This document shows positions 10,833 through 20,074 of a stretch of 64,000 bases of DNA, piece after piece. Under the pieces are notes generated by a model. It made no database searches and was not told the DNA's origin. It worked only from the letters and a program-made list of their open reading frames with translations. The stretch lies in contig JAWLHE010000011.1 of the NCBI GenBank assembly GCA_041690495.1, positions 94,526 to 158,525 on the forward strand, written 5' to 3'. Position 1 is the first letter of the stretch; every line of letters starts with the position of its first letter. The position numbers and the translations under genes are program-made. The stretch comes from DATAAP01 sp041690495. GTDB lineage: Bacteria; Pseudomonadota; Alphaproteobacteria; CACIAM-22H2.

Positions 10833-10989
10833 TCCTCTCCCGTAGGAAGAGGGAGGGGCCCGTCGCGAAGCGACGGGAGGGTGAGGAGCAGCGCTTCCGC
10901 GAGTGCCAGTGCCTGCCGACACCTGCTGCGCGTTGAAACCGCCCCTCACCCGCTCGCTGCGCTCGCCCCTTCTCCCTACGAGGAAGAGA
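10833..10989. repeat. Palindromic intergenic element
   Basis: This spacer between the binding-protein and permease genes has two inverted arms, about 10833-10890 (begins CCTCTCCCGTAGGAAGAGG) and about 10940-10989 (reads on the other strand CTCTTCCTCGTAGGGAGAAG). Inside the left arm is a perfect 19-base hairpin at 10859-10877, CCCGTCGC-GAA-GCGACGGG. The look is that of a dispersed REP/palindromic intergenic element of rhizobial genomes. It would form a strong stem in the mRNA and could lower expression of the downstream permease and ATPase relative to the binding protein. Confidence 0.7.
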
Positions 10990-10998
10990 GTTACAGCC

Positions 10999-11979
10999 TT
11001 ACTTCACGAACGAGCCGTCGGCGAGCTGGCCGAGCTCGGGTTTGCGCTTGATGACACCCACCTCGAGCAGGATGTCGGCCGCCTCCTGCATGAACGGCAT
11101 CATCGTCTTGCTGAAGTACTCCTGGTTGGCCTTGCGGTCGTACCAGGTCACCAGCGCCGCCGACTTTGCGAAGGCCTCGCCCGACTGCTTGACATCGGCG
11201 CCCATCACCTTGAACGCGTCAGCCTGGTCCTTCTTGATCAGGTCGAGCGCCTCGAACCACGAATCCAGCACCGCCTTCACCGCCTTCGGGTTCTTCTTGA
11301 TGAATTCGGGCTGGAAGGCGAGCGTATCGATGATGACGCCGGGCGTCTCCTTCGACGAGATCAGGAGACGGCCGTCGCTGACCGACTTGAGCGCCCCGGA
11401 CATGTAAGGTTCGTAGGTCACGGCGGCGTCGAACTGGCCGGCGGCGAAGGCGTTTGCGGCCGGCTGCGGACCCAGATTGGACGGCTTCACATCCTTCATG
11501 CTCATGCCGTTCTTCTTGAGCAGGTAGTTGAACCAGAAGTTCGACACGGCACCCGGATTGTCGACGGCGACCGTCTTCCCGCGCAGGTCGGCGAAGCTCT
11601 TGATCGAATTCTTGACCAGCACGCCGTCGCCGCCGGTCGAGCTGTCGATCACCATCACCTGTGTCACCGGCACGTTGGCCGCGACATAGGTGATGTGGGT
11701 GTCGATGGTGGTCGAGATCGCCTGCACCTCGCCCGCCGCCATCGCCGCGTGGCGCGCCTGGGTCGGCATCTTCTTGATCTCGAAATCGACGCCGTTCTTC
11801 TTGAACAGTCCCTTCTCCTTGGCGAGCGTGAACGGCGCGAAACCGGTCCAGCCGCTCATCGCCAGCACCACCTTCGGCATCGCCTGGGCCTGCTGCTGCT
11901 GTGCCGCCGCCGGCGCGGCCTGCGCTGCGATCAATGCGACCGCCGCGCACACGCCGAACGACCATGTATTGAATCTCAT
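10999..11979 (-). CDS. ABC importer periplasmic binding protein, NitT/TauT type
   Basis: A 326-residue solute-binding protein with an N-terminal signal peptide (cleavage near residue 26 after AAPAAA). The mature protein has the NMT1/SsuA-like fold: SGWTGFAPFTLAKEKGLFKKNGVDFE at the N-terminus, VAVDNPGAVSNFWFNYLLKKNG in the middle and TYEPYMSGAL near two-thirds. It captures the substrate in the periplasm for the permease/ATPase encoded just downstream. It is first in the operon; its promoter should lie in the 186-bp gap to the divergent hisC-like gene. The ligand is not predictable with confidence. Confidence 0.9.
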   Translation of the reverse strand: MRFNTWSFGVCAAVALIAAQAAPAAAQQQQAQAMPKVVLAMSGWTGFAPFTLAKEKGLFKKNGVDFEIKKMPTQARHAAMAAGEVQAISTTIDTHITYVAANVPVTQVMVIDSSTGGDGVLVKNSIKSFADLRGKTVAVDNPGAVSNFWFNYLLKKNGMSMKDVKPSNLGPQPAANAFAAGQFDAAVTYEPYMSGALKSVSDGRLLISSKETPGVIIDTLAFQPEFIKKNPKAVKAVLDSWFEALDLIKKDQADAFKVMGADVKQSGEAFAKSAALVTWYDRKANQEYFSKTMMPFMQEAADILLEVGVIKRKPELGQLADGSFVK

Positions 11980-12165
11980 CGCACCCTCTCCCCTGTCGGT
12001 TCCAGATCGCCCCGGGCCGGGCCCACGAGGCGAAGTTATCTGCCGCGCATCGTAGCGGGATCGGGCCGGTTTGCAAGCAAAGGGCTGTCGCGGCTAGGCC
12101 CGGCGCACAGCTGCCGCTATTGCAGGCAAATTGCTGTGCTAATGTGCGCCCGCATGGAGAGCGAA

Positions 12166-13293
12166 ATGAACGAGCAGACGAAATCCCGGATCACCCGTAA
12201 GACCGTCGCGGCGCTGAACCCTTTCCGCTCGCCGCCGGCTGAGGCCGACGCGCGCGCGGCGGGCATAACGGCGCCGATCCGCCGGCTGAACCTGAACGAG
12301 TCCGCCTTTCCCCCCTCGCCGCGCGTCGTCGAGGCGATCCGCGCGGCGGCAGGCATGGTCAACCGGTATCCCGATTCGCGTTGGCACGATCTCGCCGCGG
12401 CGATCGGCAAGCGCACCGGCATCGATACGGCGCGCATCGTGTTCGGCAACGGCAGCGACGACCTGCTGATGCTGCTGGCGCAGATCGTGCTCGAGCCGGG
12501 CAGCAGCGCGGTACTGCCGACGCCGTCATTCCCGCGATACATGACCGGCACCGTTTTCGCGGGTGCCACACCGGTGACGGTGCCGGTGCGCGGCGACGGC
12601 GCCAACGACGTCCCGGCTATGCTGGCGGCGGTCAGGCCGGACACCAGACTCGTGCTCTGCGCCACGCCGAACAACCCGACCGGCGCGATGCTCGATGCGG
12701 CGGCGCTCGAACAGCTTGCGTCCGGGGTACCCGCGCACGTCCTGCTGGTCATCGACGAAGCCTATTTCGAGTTCTCGCGCCATGCCGGCGGACCGGATGC
12801 GCTAGCGGCGATGGCATCGCGCAAGGGGCCATGGGCGGTCGTGCGCACCCTGTCCAAGGCCTACGCCCTCGCAGGTCTGCGCGTCGGCTATGCGCTGCTC
12901 TCCGGTCCCGATCTCGCCGAAGCGTGCAACCGCGTGCGCGGCCTGTTCAACGTCAACGTGCTGGCGCAGGTCGCCGGCCTCGCGGCCCTCGAGGACGAGG
13001 CGCACACGAAGCGCCTGCTCGACGATTGCGCCACCGAGCGCCGCCGCCTGTCCGAGGGGTTGGCGCGCCTTGGGTGCCCGCCGCTGCCCAGTGTCGCCAA
13101 CTTCGTCACGGCACAACTGCCGATGCCCGCGGCGGACGCGGTCAAGGCGTTCATGCAACGCGGCATCCTCGTTGCCACTGTCGGCGCGCCGTCGTTCGAA
13201 CGCCACATCCGCATCAGCGTCGGGACGGCAGAGGACACGGATGCGGTTCTTGGCGCGCTGGGAGAAATATTGGAGCGTCACGCCCGGGCCTGA
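12166..13293 (+). CDS. hisC: Histidinol-phosphate aminotransferase-like enzyme
   Basis: A 375-residue class I/II PLP aminotransferase of the HisC subgroup. It shows the N-terminal RLNLNESAFPPSPRV, GNGSDDLLML, the CATPNNPTGAML substrate loop, VIDEAYFEF, and the PLP lysine in TLSKAYALAGLRVGYA (Lys231). The ATG at 12166 is preferred over two upstream ATGs because GGAGA lies 5 bases before it. HisC converts imidazole-acetol phosphate to histidinol phosphate in histidine synthesis, but paralogues also act on aromatic amino acids. No other his-biosynthesis gene is nearby, so this may be a second, non-canonical copy. Confidence 0.88.
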   Translation: MNEQTKSRITRKTVAALNPFRSPPAEADARAAGITAPIRRLNLNESAFPPSPRVVEAIRAAAGMVNRYPDSRWHDLAAAIGKRTGIDTARIVFGNGSDDLLMLLAQIVLEPGSSAVLPTPSFPRYMTGTVFAGATPVTVPVRGDGANDVPAMLAAVRPDTRLVLCATPNNPTGAMLDAAALEQLASGVPAHVLLVIDEAYFEFSRHAGGPDALAAMASRKGPWAVVRTLSKAYALAGLRVGYALLSGPDLAEACNRVRGLFNVNVLAQVAGLAALEDEAHTKRLLDDCATERRRLSEGLARLGCPPLPSVANFVTAQLPMPAADAVKAFMQRGILVATVGAPSFERHIRISVGTAEDTDAVLGALGEILERHARA

Positions 13294-13757
13294 CGCGGGC
13301 ATCCATTTCCCGTGCTGAACTGCCCGATAGCCGCAAGATCATTCTGGAGCCCAACAATCTGACGCCAGGATGTTCGAGACTGCGCTTTCTGGCCGTAATC
13401 CCGCATAAAAGCAGGCCGCACCGTCTCCAAATGCGGCTTCGCGTCCGAACCGACGCGGCTAATGACCTTAGGCATGCGGTGGCGATCCGGGCGCCTCTGG
13501 GTGGCGCGGCATATCCGATCGTGCGCCCGGGCCGGCGATATCTCGAACGTCATGACGGGGCGGATGCCGCTCAGCAAATGTATTGAGGTCGGCCGCGGCC
13601 CGCGACGTGCACAGGCCTGGAGAATAAGCTTCCGCAACCAAGGCTCGACTTCCGCGTTCTCCCAAGTGCTCGATCTGCAGCGCGGAGCACCGTTGGTCTA
13701 CGTCCGGACCCTTGTGGTGCCGCGCCGTACGGCAAGCGAGTCAGGAAGGAGCCGCAA
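13294..13757. other. Intergenic stretch, 464 bp, no gene supported
   Basis: Both strands were read here. Open frames exist but have no family-like protein pattern, poor ribosome sites and shuffled-looking composition. The last part must hold the promoter of the small membrane protein gene at 13758, whose AGGAAGGAG ribosome site is at about 13743-13751. A decayed gene cannot be excluded. Confidence 0.5.
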
Positions 13758-13958
13758 ATGGCGCAAGCACATCCCCGCAACGTCCTCAAGCCGTGGATCA
13801 TCGGCATCGTCATGATCGCCGTGATTGAAGCCATTGTCGTCTATTGGATGTTCGCCGCGAGCTGTCCGGCCCCCGGCGCTGTGGAGGCGATCGTTCTGAT
13901 AGTCATACCGGTGATCTATCTCGGACTCATGTATCTCGCCCTGAAGAGCCAGGACTAG
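13758..13958 (+). CDS. Small two-helix membrane protein
   Basis: A 66-residue protein with two hydrophobic helices (residues about 13-33 and 41-60), a short cysteine-containing link (AASCPAPG) and charged ends (HPRN at the front, KSQD at the back). The ribosome site AGGAAGGAG a few bases upstream is very strong, which supports a real gene. Function is not recognised; the layout resembles many small inner-membrane proteins of alphaproteobacteria. It stands alone on this strand. Confidence 0.65.
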   Translation: MAQAHPRNVLKPWIIGIVMIAVIEAIVVYWMFAASCPAPGAVEAIVLIVIPVIYLGLMYLALKSQD

Positions 13959-14012
13959 ACTCGGCTCCCGATGACCGGGAGCGTCGACCTGGGAGAGTCG
14001 CCGGCCGGCCGA

Positions 14013-15170
14013 TTATGCGTCCTCTCGGCGGGGCTTCCAGGGAACGACGAGATCGCGGAGCAGGCGCGCGACAAGCTCGGCCTGTCGGCTCGTGCCGGTC
14101 TTCTGGAACAGGATTTTCAGATACCAGCGCGCGGTTTCATAAGTCATGCCCGACTCCTCGGCCGCCCGCCTCAGGCCCCCGCCGGCGAGCAGGGCCTGGG
14201 CCAGCCGGCTCTCGGCAGGCGTAAAACGGTACGAGCGGCCGATGCGGTCGAACTCCGAAGGCGCGACCGCATCCGGCTCGGCGATCATCAGCAGGATCGC
14301 CGGTTTCGCAGGGACGAAACCGGGCACCCGCGACGGGACGCGGACGGCGCTGACGGTCAAAGGGCGAGCGCCGCGCCGGCGAACGGTCAGGCTGGCCGCG
14401 CGGCCACAGGAGCCGCCGTCGTGTACGAGGCGCCGGAGCATCGCACCGAGATTGCGCTGCGCTGACGGATCGACCGCCGCGATTCGCCCGTTGCGGACGG
14501 TAAGGCCGTCGCCGGTCCGAATCAGCGCTTCCGCCACGCTGTTGCAATGAAGAAGCTCGCCCCCGAGCGCGACGAACGCGACGCCGAACCGCAGATGATC
14601 GAGCGTATCGAGCGCCATGCTCCTGTTCGCGTCGAGCGTCTCGAGCCGCATCGCGATCCTGAAGGCGCGCTGCAAATGACGGCAGAGACGCGTGAAGACT
14701 TGGATCTCGCCCGGGTCGAAGGCCCCGATGTGCGCCGACCGCAGCAATGTGAAGTTGAGAATGATGCCTCTCTCCGCCAGCAACGTCGTTCCGATCGTAT
14801 GGCCGAAATCCTGGGGCTGAAGCCACTCATTGTAGTATTGCGACTTCCGCAGCAGCTTGGAATCACCCAGATACGAGAGGATGTCCTGGTCGGTGCGGAC
14901 CAGGCCCGGCCTGTGCAGCGCGGGCGCGCGCGTGAACGGGTTGTCCGCCGCGTAGAAGCACTCGTCGAACGTGCGGAGATAGCGGTCCTCGACGCCCCGG
15001 ACATGCACGGGTCGCACGGCGCGTCGCTCGTAATCGAGGAAGTAGAGCGCTTCTGCCCCGCTCGAGAAACCTTCCTTCAGCATGGTCATGACGCGTTCCC
15101 ACCCGGCGGGCTCGATTGCCGCGTCGTAGATGGACTCCGTCAGGAGATCCATCGCCTCCGGATGCATCAT
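14013..15170 (-). CDS. LuxR-type HTH transcriptional regulator
   Basis: A 385-residue protein with a C-terminal LuxR-type helix-turn-helix (residues about 315-375), recognisable in FTPAESRLAQALLAGGGLRRAAEESGMTYETARWYLKILFQKTGTSRQAEL (read as consecutive short motifs). The first 200 residues resemble the sensor part of similar stand-alone regulators with an aromatic-rich segment (YYNEWLQPQDF), followed by a PAS-like middle part. No acyl-homoserine-lactone domain is recognised. The start MMHPEAMD at 15170 is used because a GGAGG-rich purine stretch precedes it. The neighbouring genes do not indicate the regulated target. Confidence 0.85.
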   Translation of the reverse strand: MMHPEAMDLLTESIYDAAIEPAGWERVMTMLKEGFSSGAEALYFLDYERRAVRPVHVRGVEDRYLRTFDECFYAADNPFTRAPALHRPGLVRTDQDILSYLGDSKLLRKSQYYNEWLQPQDFGHTIGTTLLAERGIILNFTLLRSAHIGAFDPGEIQVFTRLCRHLQRAFRIAMRLETLDANRSMALDTLDHLRFGVAFVALGGELLHCNSVAEALIRTGDGLTVRNGRIAAVDPSAQRNLGAMLRRLVHDGGSCGRAASLTVRRRGARPLTVSAVRVPSRVPGFVPAKPAILLMIAEPDAVAPSEFDRIGRSYRFTPAESRLAQALLAGGGLRRAAEESGMTYETARWYLKILFQKTGTSRQAELVARLLRDLVVPWKPRREDA

Positions 15171-15549
15171 GAAACCACCCCCTCCCCCGACGGCGCGAAG
15201 GAACAGGCGAGCCAATTGGCTTCTTTCAGGTTGCAGTCCCTGAGCAAACCGCAACCATGCCTGTCGCCACCCGCGGCGAACCGGAGCGGTGAATATCACC
15301 AGAGAAAGGAGGGTGAGACAATCCGTATTCGTCATGAACGGCCCTGCCGACAGCGCCGCATCGTCCGGCCGCGGCGAGCCCTCGGCCAAGGCGGCGAAGG
15401 CCTCCGTTCAGTTCATGCTTGAGTCATCCAGCGCATCTTCGTCCATTGCAGCTTCGACTCCTGTCCTTTTGCGTCGGGCACCTCAACCGCCGCGGCTATC
15501 AGACCGGCCCCCATGCGTTCGCTGCCGGTTCGGCCCGCGCGATCGCGGC
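15171..15549. other. Intergenic stretch, 379 bp, regulator promoter only
   Basis: This gap lies between the start of the LuxR-type gene and the end of the 478-residue exported protein gene. It contains a G/A-rich ribosome site next to 15171 but no protein or RNA gene I can support on either strand. Confidence 0.5.
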
Positions 15550-16986
15550 TCACTTCGCCTCGACGCGGCGCAGCGGTCTCGGACCGCCGAGCAGCTGCTT
15601 GCCCTCGCGGGTCAGCACCATCGTCGGATTCGGTGCCGCGGTCACGAGTACCCGGCTGTCTCCCTCCTCCTCGTAGGTCCCGGCGATGGTCTGGCCGCCG
15701 GGCTGCGTAATGAACACGCGCTTGCGATCCACGAACTCCAGTTTCAGCCGCCCCGACGCATCGGCATAGACGCGGCCGCGCATCGATCCCCGCTCGGCGC
15801 GCGTGACTGCATCCAGAATCGCCTTGCGCCGCTCTGTCGCAGCCGTCTCGAAGCGCGGCTTCACGGCGTTGGCGGAGGCCGGCCAGCTACGGATGCCGGG
15901 CAGAACCTCGCGGTCGATCACCTGAATCGACTCGTCGGTGGCCGGGAGCGCCTTTAGGTTCGCCTGCAAGTTCTTGAAGAGTTTGTCCGCCACGGCTTTG
16001 CGCCGGGCATCTGCTGCCGCGAGAACTTTGTTCGCGGCCGATGCCGGCAATTGCGGCAGGAAGCCCAGATTGGCGCGCTGGTCGACACTGGCGAATGCGT
16101 CAAAGCCCTCGGAGGATTCGCCGATCTGCTTGACGAGGATCGCGGCGATTTCCTCGCCGATCGCCTCGCGCCGGGCGACGATCGCCTTCTCGACCGTGGC
16201 CAGATTGTCCGAGCCCAAGGCGGCGCCATAGGTTTGCCGCAGGGCGCTGCCCGCCTGGGCGAGCGCTGCCAGTCCCTGAGCCGTCGCCGGCATCTTCTCC
16301 ATGTCGGTTACCAGCGCATCTCGCACGCTGCCGCGCATTGCCTCGGCCCGCGCCGCGGCAGCTTGCTGCACGGACTTCCTGACCTCTTCCTTCGGCAGGA
16401 TGCGCACAGCCCCCATCAGAGTGCGCGCCGGGGCTGCCGCCGTTCCCTGCACCGCACTGGCCGCCTGGTTCGCCGCATTATAGGACTGCTTGTTTTCGCC
16501 GAGCTGCTCAAGCGCCGCGTTGAAGCGCAGCAGCGCGAGCGACGGCGCCTCGCGCTCCAGCGCCGCCCCGGCCTCGGCAAGGTCGGTCCGCGCCTTCTCG
16601 GCGTCGCTCAGGTAACGCGGAACCGAGTTTCCCACCACATGGCGCATCTCGTAAATGGCGTTGCGCTCATGGTAGCGCTTCGCCTTGGCGAAGCCCTTCT
16701 CGCACGCGTGCAACGTGCCGGCGAGCGACTTCGCCTCGTCGATCGTCCAGGCCAGGAAGGGCTTGCCGAACATTTTCTCCGTCACCGGGGCCGCGATCAC
16801 CTGCGGGAACCAGTACTTCCTGTCGACCTCATTGGGATGCCATTTCTCTTCCTTGCGGTCGTAGTTCTTCGCCCACGTCGCCAGAGTGTCGCAATCGGGA
16901 ACCGTCAGCTCGGCGCTCGCATCCGGCACGAAGCCGATCGCGACGGTCAGTACGGTCGCGGCATGGAGCGCGTGTCGCAAGGTCAT
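15550..16986 (-). CDS. Exported alanine-rich protein of unknown function
   Basis: A 478-residue protein with a clear signal peptide (residues 1-25, ending DASA-E). The mature part begins with a compact domain with two Cys (CDTLATWAKNYDRKEEKW and LHACEKGF), then a long Ala/Arg/Glu-rich helical middle, and ends in a small beta-rich domain (RVYADASGRLKLEF, ITQPGGQTIAGTYEEEGD). I do not recognise the family. A ribosome site AAAGGA lies 8 bases before the ATG. It is divergent from another exported unknown (17204), sharing a 217-bp control region, so the two may act together in the envelope. Confidence 0.75.
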   Translation of the reverse strand: MTLRHALHAATVLTVAIGFVPDASAELTVPDCDTLATWAKNYDRKEEKWHPNEVDRKYWFPQVIAAPVTEKMFGKPFLAWTIDEAKSLAGTLHACEKGFAKAKRYHERNAIYEMRHVVGNSVPRYLSDAEKARTDLAEAGAALEREAPSLALLRFNAALEQLGENKQSYNAANQAASAVQGTAAAPARTLMGAVRILPKEEVRKSVQQAAAARAEAMRGSVRDALVTDMEKMPATAQGLAALAQAGSALRQTYGAALGSDNLATVEKAIVARREAIGEEIAAILVKQIGESSEGFDAFASVDQRANLGFLPQLPASAANKVLAAADARRKAVADKLFKNLQANLKALPATDESIQVIDREVLPGIRSWPASANAVKPRFETAATERRKAILDAVTRAERGSMRGRVYADASGRLKLEFVDRKRVFITQPGGQTIAGTYEEEGDSRVLVTAAPNPTMVLTREGKQLLGGPRPLRRVEAK

Positions 16987-17203
16987 CGTCGAAATCCTTT
17001 TCTATCCTGCAATGAGTTACAAATCCGGGTCGTGGCGCCGTCGCGCAGGCAACCCGCTGCGGCGCAGCTCGCGCTGACGCTATCGTAACCGTGCCCCTCC
17101 CGCGCCCCCCGTTTGGGAGGTGCGCCGCCCGAGCGGAGGCCGCTAGGGTGGGACCCGGACCTGCCGCCGGGTGCGCCGGGGGCCACTCGCACCGGAGCGA
17201 CAA

Positions 17204-17710
17204 TTGCGTGTCTTTTCCCTGAACCGCTGGATCAGCTCCGGCTTCGCCGCGGTCGCGGCGCTGCTGATCGCCGCGAGCGTGGCGGGCGCGGAGGAGATCG
17301 ACTGGAAGCGAGGCAGGCTCGAGCATCTGGCGCGCTTCATCGGGACCTACGCGTACGGCCCGATCCTGAACGATCCCGCAGTCGCGGCCGCCCTCCGCGA
17401 TGTCGCCGGAAGCCGCGTCGAAACCATCGTCAAGAACCTGCAGGTTCAGGGGCCCGTAGATTTCATCGACGGCCATCTCGTGCTGAGGGGACTCGCCCCC
17501 CATCAGGGCGGCGAGGAAGAAGCGACGGTCTGGGTGAAGATCTACGACGGCACGGTACGCGCCGCCCTTCTGCACGCCGGCACAATGACCCTGTTCGCGC
17601 CGGACGGACGCTACGACTACGTCCCCCGGGAGCTGAGAGCCTTTCTGCATCCGCGGCTGCGCGAAACCCGCCCGCCGCCGGGCGTGCAATGGATCGGCAG
17701 GCGCAAATGA
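17204..17710 (+). CDS. Exported protein of unknown function
   Basis: A protein of about 168 residues with an N-terminal hydrophobic signal (SGFAAVAALLIAASVAGA, cleavage before EEIDW) and a compact mature domain containing HLARFIGTY, VKIYDGTVRAALLHAG and YDYVPRELRAFL. The start is probably the TTG at 17204, which has CGGAG at good spacing; an in-frame GTG at 17171 would add 11 residues ahead of the signal. No family is recognised. It runs toward the aap transporter genes and stops 22 bp from the convergent permease. Confidence 0.65.
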   Translation: MRVFSLNRWISSGFAAVAALLIAASVAGAEEIDWKRGRLEHLARFIGTYAYGPILNDPAVAAALRDVAGSRVETIVKNLQVQGPVDFIDGHLVLRGLAPHQGGEEEATVWVKIYDGTVRAALLHAGTMTLFAPDGRYDYVPRELRAFLHPRLRETRPPPGVQWIGRRK

Positions 17711-17732
17711 TGCCGCAGCGACCGCACCGGTA

Positions 17733-18839
17733 TCAGGCGGTCGGCGCGTCCGGCGTGCGCGCGCCGAAGCGGAGCGAGTAGCGCGACATGGCGAAGCAGA
17801 AGACCCAGAAGACGAAGGCAACGAAGACGTAGCCCGTGGTGCGGATATGATCGCCGATCAGCCAGTCCGGATCGGCGACACCCGCCTGCACGGCACCGAG
17901 CAGGTCGAACAGGCCGATGACGAGGACGAGCGTCGTCTCCTTGAAGATGGCGATGCAGGTGTTGACGATGCCGGGAATGACGATGCGGATCGCCTGCGGC
18001 AGGATCACCAGGGCCATCATCCGCCAGTAGCCGAGACCGAGTGCCTTCGCAGCCTCGTACTGTCCTGTCGGAATGGCCTGCAGGCCGCCGCGGAAGACCT
18101 CCGCCATGTAAGCGGCGTTGAACAGCGACAGCGCGATGAGCGCGCGCAACAGGGTGTCGAATTCCGTTCCGGCCGGTACGAAGAGCGGGAACATCACCGC
18201 CGCCATGAACAGCACCGCGATCAGCGGCACGCCGCGCCACAGCTCGATAAAGCCGATCGAGAAGCCGCGCACCAGCCGCATCCGCGAGCGGCGCCCGAGC
18301 GCGAGCAGCAATCCGAGTGGCAGCGAGCTGACGATGCCCCACACGGCCACGACCAGCGTCAGCATCAGTCCGCCCCACTCGCCGGTCGGCACCGGCGTCA
18401 GACCGGCCCAGCCGCCCGACAAAATTGCGCCCCCAATGACAGGCAGCAGCACTATGAGCGCCGGCGTGATCCACTTCCTCTGCGGCACGCGCGGGAGCAG
18501 CAGGCCGAGGACGCCGATCGCCGCCAGGGCGAAGACGAGATCGACGCGCCAGCGTTCCGCGACAGGATAGCTGCCGTAGATGAACTGGTCGAAGCGCACC
18601 CGGACGAACACCCAGCACGCCGCGTCCGGGTCCGGACAGTCGCGGCCCGAGCTGCCGCGGAATGCGGCGTCGAGCAGCGCCCAGTCGATCAGCGGCGGCA
18701 CGGTCATATAGAGGAACGAAAGCGCCGCGACGGTAAGCGCGGCGTTGAGCCAGGTCGAGAACAGGTTGCGGCGGATCCAGAGCGCAGCATTCAGCAGCGC
18801 CATCCCCCTGCGGCCGTCATTGGCGGCAGCGCGGCTCAT
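17733..18839 (-). CDS. aapM: General L-amino acid ABC permease, AapM-like
   Basis: A 368-residue inner-membrane permease of the AapM class in the His/Glu/Gln family. It has the long periplasmic insertion after the first helix (GSSGRDCPDPDAACWVFVRV) typical of AapM, and the conserved cytoplasmic EAA loop AKALGLGYWRMMALVILPQAIR near the C-terminus. Its ATG overlaps the upstream aapQ stop as ATGA. It should form the translocation pore with AapQ. No aapP ATPase follows: the next gene is the convergent unknown at 17204. Confidence 0.92.
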   Translation of the reverse strand: MSRAAANDGRRGMALLNAALWIRRNLFSTWLNAALTVAALSFLYMTVPPLIDWALLDAAFRGSSGRDCPDPDAACWVFVRVRFDQFIYGSYPVAERWRVDLVFALAAIGVLGLLLPRVPQRKWITPALIVLLPVIGGAILSGGWAGLTPVPTGEWGGLMLTLVVAVWGIVSSLPLGLLLALGRRSRMRLVRGFSIGFIELWRGVPLIAVLFMAAVMFPLFVPAGTEFDTLLRALIALSLFNAAYMAEVFRGGLQAIPTGQYEAAKALGLGYWRMMALVILPQAIRIVIPGIVNTCIAIFKETTLVLVIGLFDLLGAVQAGVADPDWLIGDHIRTTGYVFVAFVFWVFCFAMSRYSLRFGARTPDAPTA

Positions 18840-20074
18840 CGTTCGGCGATCGCGGTGGCTCGGTTGTACCAGTTCATCAGCAGCGAAACGGCAAGACTGA
18901 TGAAGAGATAGACCGCCATTGTGATGGTCATGACCTCGAGTGCCTGGCCGGTCTGGTTCAGCACAGTCCCGGCGAAGACGAGCATGATGTCCGGGTATGC
19001 GATCGCCGCGGCGAGCGAGGACGCCTTGACGAGATTGACGTACTGGTTGGTGAGCGGCGGCACGATCACGCGCAGCGCCTGCGGGATCACCACCAGCCGG
19101 TAGATCCGGCTGCGCGGCAGGCCGAGGGCGCGCGCCGCCTCGACCTGGCCGGGCGCGACGGCGAGGATGCCGGCGCGCACGATCTCGGCGATGAAGGCGG
19201 CGATGTAGAGCGATAGTGCCAGCAGCATCGCGACGAATTCGGGAATGACGGCGATGCCGCCCTGCAGGTTAAATCCGGCCAGCGCCGGGAATTCCCAGCG
19301 CAGCGGCAGGCCTGTCGCCAGGAACGCCGCAAGCGGCAGGCCGACTGCGAACGCGAGGGCCGGCCACAGCACGGCCGGGCGGACTCCGGTCAGGCGCTGG
19401 CGCCGCGCTGCCCAGCGGCCGAGCAGGATCGCCGCGGCGACGCCGACGGCCGCAGCGAGAGCAACGATCGCGAAGCCCGGCTGGAATTGCGGCGACGGAA
19501 GATAGAGCCCGCGGTTATTGAGCAGCACCATCCCGCCAAGGAACGGGATGCTCTGGCGCGGGCCCGGCAGCGGCCGCAGGATCGCGAAGTACCAGAAGAA
19601 GATCTGCAGCAGCAGCGGGATGTTGCGCAGCGTCTCGACATAGACCGCGGCGAGCCGCGCAATCAGCCAGTTGCTTGAAAGACGTCCCAGGCCGACCGCG
19701 AAGCCGAGTACGGTGGCGAACACGATCCCGGCCGCCGACAGCACCAGCGTGTTGAGCAGCGAGACGATGAAGGCGGCGGCGTAGCTCGACGACTCGCTGT
19801 AGGGGATCAGCGTCTGGTTGATCGCGAATCCCGCGGGCTGCCACAGGAAGCGGAAGCCGGAATTGACGTTCAGCCGCTCTAGATTGGTGACGGTATTGTG
19901 GACCACCCACAGCGCAAAGGCGAGCACCGCTGCCGCGAGCAGCCCCTGGATCAGGGCCGATCGTGCGCGCGGGCTGTTCCAGAGCGCCGGGCGCAGACCG
20001 GCCGTCGCCTTCAGGCGCAAGCGCCGTGTCGTCAGCGGAACGGCGGTGCGATCAGCAGGCCGCCGTCGCGCCAC
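18836..20074 (-). CDS. aapQ: General L-amino acid ABC permease, AapQ-like
   Basis: A permease of up to 412 residues of the AapQ class, with the characteristic VNSGFRFLWQPAGFAINQTLIPYSESSSYAAAF segment after the first helix, several transmembrane helices and the EAA loop ARALGLPRSRIYRLVVIPQALR. The annotated GTG at 20074 overlaps the end of aapJ by 43 bp and has no clear ribosome site; a start near 20034-20020, at the aapJ stop, is equally possible. It is the second gene of aapJ-aapQ-aapM. Confidence 0.9.
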   Translation of the reverse strand: MARRRPADRTAVPLTTRRLRLKATAGLRPALWNSPRARSALIQGLLAAAVLAFALWVVHNTVTNLERLNVNSGFRFLWQPAGFAINQTLIPYSESSSYAAAFIVSLLNTLVLSAAGIVFATVLGFAVGLGRLSSNWLIARLAAVYVETLRNIPLLLQIFFWYFAILRPLPGPRQSIPFLGGMVLLNNRGLYLPSPQFQPGFAIVALAAAVGVAAAILLGRWAARRQRLTGVRPAVLWPALAFAVGLPLAAFLATGLPLRWEFPALAGFNLQGGIAVIPEFVAMLLALSLYIAAFIAEIVRAGILAVAPGQVEAARALGLPRSRIYRLVVIPQALRVIVPPLTNQYVNLVKASSLAAAIAYPDIMLVFAGTVLNQTGQALEVMTITMAVYLFISLAVSLLMNWYNRATAIAER

